Shown: positions 59,250-64,000 of the stretch, piece by piece
How positions within the stretch are numbered: the first letter of the stretch is position 1
How the letters are laid out: every line of letters starts with the position of its first letter
From: an uncultured Paracoccaceae bacterium
Lineage (GTDB): Bacteria > Pseudomonadota > Alphaproteobacteria > Rhodobacterales > Rhodobacteraceae
Assembly: GCA_958439195.1 (NCBI GenBank)
Contig: OY288160.1
Coordinates: forward strand, 461,420-525,419
Direction: 5' to 3'
Length of the DNA: 64,000 nucleotides
Notes under the pieces: generated by a model
The model's input: the letters and a program-made list of their open reading frames with translations, nothing else
What the model was told of the DNA's origin: nothing
Database searches by the model: none
Translations under genes and position numbers: made by a program

Positions 59250-60518
59250 ATGGCGAACAACTCCGGCAGCGACAGCAAGAATACGCTTTACTGCTCGTTC
59301 TGTGGCAAGAGCCAGCATGAGGTGCGCAAGCTGATTGCAGGGCCGACCGTGTTCATCTGCGACGAATGCGTCGAGCTGTGCATGGATATCATCCGGGAAG
59401 AGACGAAGACGACCGGGCTGAAATCCAGCGAAGGGGTGCCGACACCGCGCGAGATATGCAAGGTGCTGGATGATTATGTGATCGGCCAGATCCATGCCAA
59501 GCGCGTGCTGTCAGTGGCGGTGCATAACCACTATAAACGGCTGAACAATTCGTCGAAAACGGATATCGAGCTGTCGAAGTCGAATATCCTGCTGATCGGG
59601 CCGACGGGCTGTGGCAAGACGCTGCTGGCGCAGACGCTGGCGCGTATTCTGGATGTGCCGTTCACAATGGCGGATGCGACGACGCTGACGGAAGCGGGTT
59701 ACGTTGGCGAGGATGTGGAGAACATCATCCTAAAACTGTTGCAGGCCAGTGAATACAACGTGGAACGGGCGCAGCGCGGGATCGTCTATATCGACGAGGT
59801 CGACAAGATCACCCGCAAGTCGGACAATCCGTCGATCACCCGCGACGTTTCGGGCGAAGGCGTGCAGCAGGCGCTCTTGAAGATCATGGAAGGCACCGTG
59901 GCATCGGTGCCGCCGCAGGGTGGGCGCAAGCATCCGCAGCAGGAATTCCTGCAGGTGGATACGACGAACATCCTGTTCATCTGTGGCGGGGCTTTTGCGG
60001 GGCTGGAAAAGATCATCGCGCAGCGGAACAAGGGATCGGGCATCGGCTTTGGTGCCGATGTGAAAGACCCGGATGCGCGTGGCGTGGGCGAGTTGTTCAA
60101 GGAGCTGGAGCCGGAGGATCTGTTGAAGTTCGGGTTGATCCCGGAATTCGTGGGCCGTCTGCCGGTGATTGCCACGCTGAACGATCTGGACGAGGGGGCG
60201 CTGGTCACCATCCTGACCGAACCGAAGAACGCGCTGGTGAAACAGTATCAGCGCCTGTTCGAGATTGAAGGCACGAAGCTGACCTTTACCCCGGATGCGC
60301 TGTCGGCGATTGCCAAGCGCGCGATCAAGCGCAAGACGGGTGCGCGCGGTCTGCGGTCGATCATGGAAGACATCCTGCTGGATACCATGTTCGAATTGCC
60401 GGGCATGGACAGTGTCGAAGAGGTGGTGGTGAACGAAGAGGCGGTCAATTCGCCCGAGGCGAAGCCGATGCTGGTTTACACCGAAACGAAAAAGAAAGAG
60501 CCGGCGACGGCGGGCTGA
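59250..60518 (+). CDS. clpX: ATP-dependent Clp protease ATP-binding subunit ClpX
   Basis: The 422-aa protein has the N-terminal zinc domain (cysteines in YCSFCGKS and FICDECVELC, about 15-40), Walker A LIGPTGCGKTLLAQT (about 113), GYVGEDVENIILKLL (about 150), Walker B IVYIDEVDKI (about 179), the RKHPQQEF pore-associated region (about 228) and the C-terminal GARGLRSIMEDILLDTMFELP (about 365). It unfolds tagged substrates and feeds ClpP. Confidence 0.97.
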   Translation: MANNSGSDSKNTLYCSFCGKSQHEVRKLIAGPTVFICDECVELCMDIIREETKTTGLKSSEGVPTPREICKVLDDYVIGQIHAKRVLSVAVHNHYKRLNNSSKTDIELSKSNILLIGPTGCGKTLLAQTLARILDVPFTMADATTLTEAGYVGEDVENIILKLLQASEYNVERAQRGIVYIDEVDKITRKSDNPSITRDVSGEGVQQALLKIMEGTVASVPPQGGRKHPQQEFLQVDTTNILFICGGAFAGLEKIIAQRNKGSGIGFGADVKDPDARGVGELFKELEPEDLLKFGLIPEFVGRLPVIATLNDLDEGALVTILTEPKNALVKQYQRLFEIEGTKLTFTPDALSAIAKRAIKRKTGARGLRSIMEDILLDTMFELPGMDSVEEVVVNEEAVNSPEAKPMLVYTETKKKEPATAG

Positions 60519-60541
60519 GCCGGGTCGAGCGGAAAGAATTA

Positions 60542-60568
60542 GGGGCGGACCGGTGGGTTCGCCCTTTT
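60542..60568 (+). terminator. terminator after clpX
   Basis: GGGCG and CGCCC pair across a 12-base loop and are followed by TTTT, 24 bases past the clpX stop. Confidence 0.65.
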
Positions 60569-60629
60569 CGTTTCTCAGGGGCGAAGGCATCCAAGGGATG
60601 GGGCCGTTGTTTCCGGCTTTGTTCATGCG

Positions 60630-61138
60630 CGGCGTGGCCAAGCGGGGAAAGAGGGAGATGAAGGCCAGCCCGCCTGCGACTGTGGCATAGCTGAGCCAGG
60701 TCACCTGGGACGGGTCAAGTTCGTGCCGTTGCGCCATGAAGATCGGGATGGGCTTCGTGTTCACGAAGCCGGTCATCACGGACTTCGAGACATAGCATAC
60801 TACAAAGCCGAACCGGGCCAGACCCATGCCGATGTGCCGCAGGCCCGCAAGCAGCGTGGTGGCCAGCAGGGATTGCAGCCCGTGATCCTTGACCGCGCTT
60901 ACCGTCCGCACGGCGGTGGCGGTGGTAGCGGCCGGGATCATGCCGGGGTGTCCGCCCGCGATGGCGGTGATGACGGCGATGGAGCAGGCGGCGTTGAGGC
61001 CGACCTTTGGATCGACGCCTGCGATGATGGAATAGACGATTGTTTCGGCGATCAGGGCAAGGGCCACGGCCAAGCCAGAGAGCAGGCCGCCCGGATGTTG
61101 CCCAGCCATTGCTGGCGATAGATGGCGAAGGAACACAT
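60630..61138 (-). pseudogene. truncated, frame-shifted SulP-family anion transporter
   Basis: The ATG at 61138 gives SFAIYRQQWLGNIR, a SulP N terminus. The reading then shifts frame near 61095 and continues as LLSGLAVALALIAETIVYSI, GVDPKVGLNAACSIAVITAI, GGHPGMIPAATTATAV and SVMTGFVNTKPIPIFMAQ. It loses similarity after about 160 residues, where a full-length SulP would have about 300 more, including the STAS domain. It is a dead remnant of the transporter. Confidence 0.75.
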
Positions 61139-61413
61139 GAAAAATCCGTCCTTGATCGAAGCGGCGCAAGGGCCGGGTCGATATGTGTCTTGTTCAGGTC
61201 TGACGGTTGTCCGGCGGATTGGCGGCCGGAAGAGCCACCCAGGATCCTTGTGCGCCGGGCGTGGCGTGTGGGAGGGCGGCAGGATTGCAAAGCCTTTGGT
61301 GGCCGGATCGGGGGATGTGCCGGGTGGTCACTTTCCCGCTGTTATCGCGGCTTGCCGCTGGACCTTTTTGCGGCCTTCGGCCATATCAGGGCAACGATTT
61401 CCCGGAGGGTGTT

Positions 61414-61788
61414 ATGGATTTCCTCAAGCGACTTGCGACATGGTGGCATGGTCAGACCCTTGGCACGCAGCTTTATACCTCGCGCAAGGGGGTGAAGGTG
61501 GGTGAGGATAATCAGGGCAATATCTATTACGAGACGCGGGATCGGAAGCGGCGCTGGGTGATTTTCAACGGCGAGGCCGAGGCAAGCCGGGTGAATGCCG
61601 ATTGGCATGGCTGGTTGCACCATACGTGGGATGAGCCGCCGACAAAAGCACCGCTGAAGCACCGCGCCTGGGAAAAGCCGCATCAGGAGAACCTGACGGG
61701 GACAGAGGCGGCCTATGCCCCGACCGGGTCGATCCGGCGGAGCGCGCCTGTGGCGCGGCAGGATTACGAGGCGTGGCAGCCCGAGTGA
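61414..61788 (+). CDS. NDUFA12-like NADH:ubiquinone oxidoreductase accessory subunit
   Basis: The 124-aa protein has the NDUFA12 (17.2 kDa) family pattern: LGTQLYTSRKGVKVGEDNQG (about 16), YYETRDRKRRWVIFNG (about 38), DWHGWLHHTWDEPP (about 63) and the histidine-rich HRAWEKPHQENLTGTEAAY (about 82). Alphaproteobacteria carry this mitochondrial-type accessory subunit of complex I. It lies upstream of mlaD-like and DUF2155 genes, an order common in Rhodobacteraceae. Confidence 0.93.
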   Translation: MDFLKRLATWWHGQTLGTQLYTSRKGVKVGEDNQGNIYYETRDRKRRWVIFNGEAEASRVNADWHGWLHHTWDEPPTKAPLKHRAWEKPHQENLTGTEAAYAPTGSIRRSAPVARQDYEAWQPE

Positions 61789-61818
61789 TGGCCGCCGATC
61801 TGATGGACACCTGATCTG

Positions 61819-62295
61819 ATGGAAAATCGTGCGGAAGTTTTGGCCGGGGCTGCGGTGTTGGCGGCGGCAATCGGGTTCTTGATCTATGCCGGTCAAGAGA
61901 CGGGTGCCACGTCGCGTGCGGCGGGCAGTTACGAACTGATGGCATCTTTCCGGTCGGTTGAGGGTATCCGCGTCGGCACGGATGTGCGGCTGGCGGGGGT
62001 TAAGGTTGGCACGGTGACCGGGTTGGCGCTGAATCCCGAAAGTTTTTTTGCGGATGCGCGGCTGAGTGTTCAGGATACGGTGCTGCTGCCTGATGACTCG
62101 GCGGCGCTGATTTCCTCTGAAGGGCTGCTGGGCGGGAATTTCGTGGAGCTGGTGCCGGGCGGATCGCTGGACAATCTGGCGCCGGGGGCCGAGATCGAGG
62201 ACACGCAGGGTGCGGTGTCGGTGATTTCGCTGATGATGAAATTTGCGGGCGGTGGCGGGGATGAACCCGCGCCGGAGGCCGGAGCGGTGGAATGA
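61819..62295 (+). CDS. mlaD: MlaD-family lipid-transport protein
   Basis: The 158-aa protein has one N-terminal membrane helix (AEVLAGAAVLAAAIGFLIYA) and an MCE domain with YELMASFRSVEGIRVGTDVR (about 38), LAGVKVGTVTGLAL (about 58) and SSEGLLGGNFVELVPGG (about 98). MlaD tethers the MlaFEDB complex that keeps outer membrane lipid asymmetry. The rest of the mla genes are not in this window. Its end overlaps the next start by four bases. Confidence 0.88.
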   Translation: MENRAEVLAGAAVLAAAIGFLIYAGQETGATSRAAGSYELMASFRSVEGIRVGTDVRLAGVKVGTVTGLALNPESFFADARLSVQDTVLLPDDSAALISSEGLLGGNFVELVPGGSLDNLAPGAEIEDTQGAVSVISLMMKFAGGGGDEPAPEAGAVE

Positions 62296-62708
62296 TCCGC
62301 CCGGCGTTCAGGGCGCTGGCGCTGCTGGGCGTTATGGCCGGGCCTGCGGCGGCACAGGGCTTTGCCGAAAGCGATGCGGGCATTCTGCGGTGGTTGGACA
62401 AGCTGACCGGGGAAACGGCAGATATTGAATTGGCGCTGGGGCAAGAGGCGGTATCGGGGCGGCTGTCGATCCGGCTGGACGCCTGCCGTTATCCGGCCGA
62501 CAACCCGGCATCCGATGCCCAGGCGCATCTGACGATCCGGGATGCGGGGATCGAGACGCCAGTGTTCGAGGGGTGGATGGTGGCGTCATCGCCCGCGCTG
62601 TCGGCGCTGGATCATCCGCGCTATGACGTTTGGGTGTTGCGCTGCGATTACCCGGAGACGGCGCCCGAAGCCGCCGATGACGCGACATCCGAAGGTGCGG
62701 GCGAATAG
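62292..62708 (+). CDS. DUF2155 domain secreted protein
   Basis: The 138-aa precursor has a signal peptide (ALALLGVMAGPAAAQG, about 22). The mature part has the DUF2155 pattern: AGILRWLDKLTGETADIEL (about 29), GRLSIRLDACRYPADNP (about 56), FEGWMVASSPALSALDHPRYDVWVLRC (about 90, family core). Its function is unknown. The last 61 bases overlap the convergent aat gene. Confidence 0.85.
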   Translation: MIRPAFRALALLGVMAGPAAAQGFAESDAGILRWLDKLTGETADIELALGQEAVSGRLSIRLDACRYPADNPASDAQAHLTIRDAGIETPVFEGWMVASSPALSALDHPRYDVWVLRCDYPETAPEAADDATSEGAGE

Positions 62709-63301
62709 CCTGCGGGGTGAAAGCGTGCCTGCCCGTCCAGGGCATGGGCGAGGCGGCGGCGATAATCCCCGCGCGGGATTTCCAGACCACCAAGGCTGGC
62801 CAGATGCGGGGTCAGGAATTGCGTGTCAAACAGGGTGAAACCGCCTTGGTTCAGGCGATGCACGGTGTGGGCCAGCGCCACCTTGGAGGCATCGGTGCGC
62901 CGTGAAAACATGCTTTCGCCAAAGAACGCGCGGCCAATGGCAACGCCATAGGCGCCACCTATGAGTTCGTTATCCTCCCATACCTCAATGGAATGGGCGT
63001 GGCCAGAGCGGTGGAGATCGACGTAAAGGGTGAAGATCGTGGCATTGATCCAGGTTTCCGCCCGGTCGGCACAGGCCCGGACTGTGGCGGCGAAATCGGT
63101 GTCAGCGGTCACGCGCCACGGGCTGCGCAAGATGCGGCGTCGTAACGAGCGCGAGATGTGAAAGCCGTCCAGCGGCAAGATCCCCCTGCGGCGCGGGTCG
63201 ATCCAGTGAATTTCGGGGTCATCGCGGCCTTCGGCCATCGGAAAGATTCCCGCCGCATAGGCGCGCAGCAGGATGTCCGGTGTGATGGCATTCAGGGGCA
63301 T
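62648..63301 (-). CDS. aat: leucyl/phenylalanyl-tRNA-protein transferase
   Basis: The 217-aa protein has LLRAYAAGIFPMAEGRDDPE (about 11), WIDPRRRGILPLDGFHISRSL (about 33), WINATIFTLYVDLHRSGHAHSIE (about 85), GGAYGVAIGRAFFGESMFS (about 115) and TQFLTPHLASLGG (about 161). It attaches Leu or Phe to N-terminal Lys or Arg of proteins for ClpAPS-dependent degradation. The chosen ATG at 63301 lies directly behind two AT-rich hairpins. Its 3' end overlaps the DUF2155 gene. Confidence 0.95.
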   Translation of the reverse strand: MPLNAITPDILLRAYAAGIFPMAEGRDDPEIHWIDPRRRGILPLDGFHISRSLRRRILRSPWRVTADTDFAATVRACADRAETWINATIFTLYVDLHRSGHAHSIEVWEDNELIGGAYGVAIGRAFFGESMFSRRTDASKVALAHTVHRLNQGGFTLFDTQFLTPHLASLGGLEIPRGDYRRRLAHALDGQARFHPAGYSPAPSDVASSAASGAVSG

Positions 63302-63302
63302 G

Positions 63303-63382
63303 GCAAAATTCTTTAAGGAAGAATTTTGCAAATTCCTTGCTTAAGGAATTTGCGGCGACGTCCCCCGGATGGGGGACGCCGC
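63303..63382 (-). repeat. three consecutive hairpins between accC and aat
   Basis: GCAAAATTCTT/AAGAATTTTGC (63303-63329) and GCAAATTCCTT/AAGGAATTTGC (63328-63353) are perfect 11-bp stems with 5- and 4-base loops. A third, GC-rich hairpin with GTCCCCC/GGGGGAC arms (63354-63382) follows. On the minus strand they lie between the accC stop and the aat start, with the AT-rich one abutting the aat ATG. They may end accC transcription and control aat translation. Confidence 0.7.
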
Positions 63383-63392
63383 GCGGGTCACG

Positions 63393-64000
63393 TCATTCGC
63401 CGAACTGGGCGGCGAGCCATTTTTCCAACCAGTGGATGTTATATTCCCCGGATTGCACATCAGGTTCGGCCAGCAGGGCGTGGAACAGTGGGACGGTGGT
63501 GTCGATGCCATCGACGATCAATTCCCCCAGCGCACGCTTGAGCCGGGCCAGCGCCTCGGGGCGGTCGCGGCCGTGGACGATCAGCTTGCCGATCAGGCTG
63601 TCGTAATAGGGCGGGATGGAGTAGCCGCCGTAAAGCGCGCTGTCCATGCGCACGCCAAGGCCGCCGGGTGCATGGAACACCCGCACCTTGCCGGGGCAGG
63701 GGGCGAAGTTCGGCAGCTTTTCGGCGTTGATCCGCACTTCGATGGCGTGGCCGTTGATTTCCAACTCTTCCTGCTTGAACGACATGGGCAGGCCGGCGGC
63801 CACGCGGATCTGTTCGCGGACCAGATCAACGCCAAAGATCGCCTCGGTCACCGGATGTTCGACCTGAAGCCGGGTGTTCATTTCGATGAAATAGAACTTG
63901 CCGTCTTCATACAGGAACTCGACCGTGCCCGCGCCGATATAGTTGATCTTGGCCACCGCCTCGGCGCAAATCTGGCCGATTTCCGCGCGCATCTTCGGGG
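63393..64000 (-). CDS. accC: acetyl-CoA carboxylase biotin carboxylase subunit (5' part outside window)
   Basis: The visible C-terminal 202 codons have YIGAGTVEFLYEDGKFYFIEMN, TRLQVEHPVTE (the catalytic ATP-grasp segment), INGHAIEVRINAE and the C-terminal GGYSIPPYYDSLIGKLIVHG, all typical of AccC. The frame is open to the window end. It carboxylates biotin on AccB as the first step in malonyl-CoA synthesis. Confidence 0.95.
   Translation of the reverse strand, partial: PKMRAEIGQICAEAVAKINYIGAGTVEFLYEDGKFYFIEMNTRLQVEHPVTEAIFGVDLVREQIRVAAGLPMSFKQEELEINGHAIEVRINAEKLPNFAPCPGKVRVFHAPGGLGVRMDSALYGGYSIPPYYDSLIGKLIVHGRDRPEALARLKRALGELIVDGIDTTVPLFHALLAEPDVQSGEYNIHWLEKWLAAQFGE

Noticed and set aside
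59730..61169. A single 479-residue minus-strand protein through clpX
   Set aside because: The first 160 residues are the SulP remnant; the rest is the antisense of clpX and has no family features.
1..64000. CRISPR array
   Set aside because: The only tandem repeats are the 10-bp integrase sites and the 21-bp pair behind the RepA-like gene; neither has spacer-repeat structure.

Overview
The window looks like the chromosome of a high-GC alphaproteobacterium of the Rhodobacteraceae type. The evidence is the right-hand block of clpP, clpX, an NDUFA12-like complex I protein, mlaD-like, DUF2155, aat and accC, plus a ynjBCD-type importer and an EnvZ-like kinase. All assignments come from reading motifs, gene order and remembered family sequences; no database search was run.

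Left flank (1-9.7 kb): a D-apionate catabolic locus with a RuBisCO-like protein (cut by the window edge), apnL lactonase, a probable apnO oxidoisomerase and a divergent DUF1537 kinase (probable oiaK), next to a GntR/FCD regulator. A probable lipid or cell-envelope glycosylation operon follows (LpxH-like phosphoesterase, GT21-like transferase, DedA protein, GT2 transferase).

Centre (9789-49616): a genomic island of about 39.8 kb inserted in the 3' end of a tRNA-Asn(GTT) gene. A perfect 46-bp direct repeat bounds it; the intact tRNA is at the right end and the tyrosine integrase at the left. Behind the integrase lies a compact replication/maintenance-like module: AlpA-like regulator, Spo11/Toprim-like protein, RepA-like AAA ATPase and several small proteins. 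No conjugation genes are visible. The rest is sugar and sugar-acid catabolism in modules. (i) A decayed zone holds remnants of denD, an aldehyde dehydrogenase and a GntR regulator around intact xylD and xylB. (ii) A minus-strand operon encodes GntR, a CUT2 sugar importer, a second ApnL and DenD. (iii) A tetronate module has pdxA2, otnI and ltnD divergent from otnK and otnC. (iv) A second CUT2 importer and a LacI regulator are followed by a hypothetical protein, a metallo-beta-lactamase-fold hydrolase, a 3-hydroxyacyl-CoA-dehydrogenase-like enzyme, a histidinol-dehydrogenase-like enzyme, an SDR, a broken deoR and a third DUF1537 kinase. A shared LacI-type operator upstream of both the otn genes and the second importer suggests modules iii and iv form one regulon.

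Working together, the island would import branched or four-carbon sugar acids, oxidise and phosphorylate them through DUF1537 kinases, and cleave them to triose phosphates. This duplicates and extends the apionate capacity already present next to the integration site. The dehydrogenase set of module iv matches no pathway I can name and is the best candidate for undescribed biology.

Right flank (49.7-64 kb): MBL-fold hydrolase, sensor kinase, CAP-domain protein, ynjBCD plus a ynjF-like CDP-alcohol transferase, a photolyase-like FAD protein, clpP-clpX, a broken SulP transporter gene, and the housekeeping block listed above.
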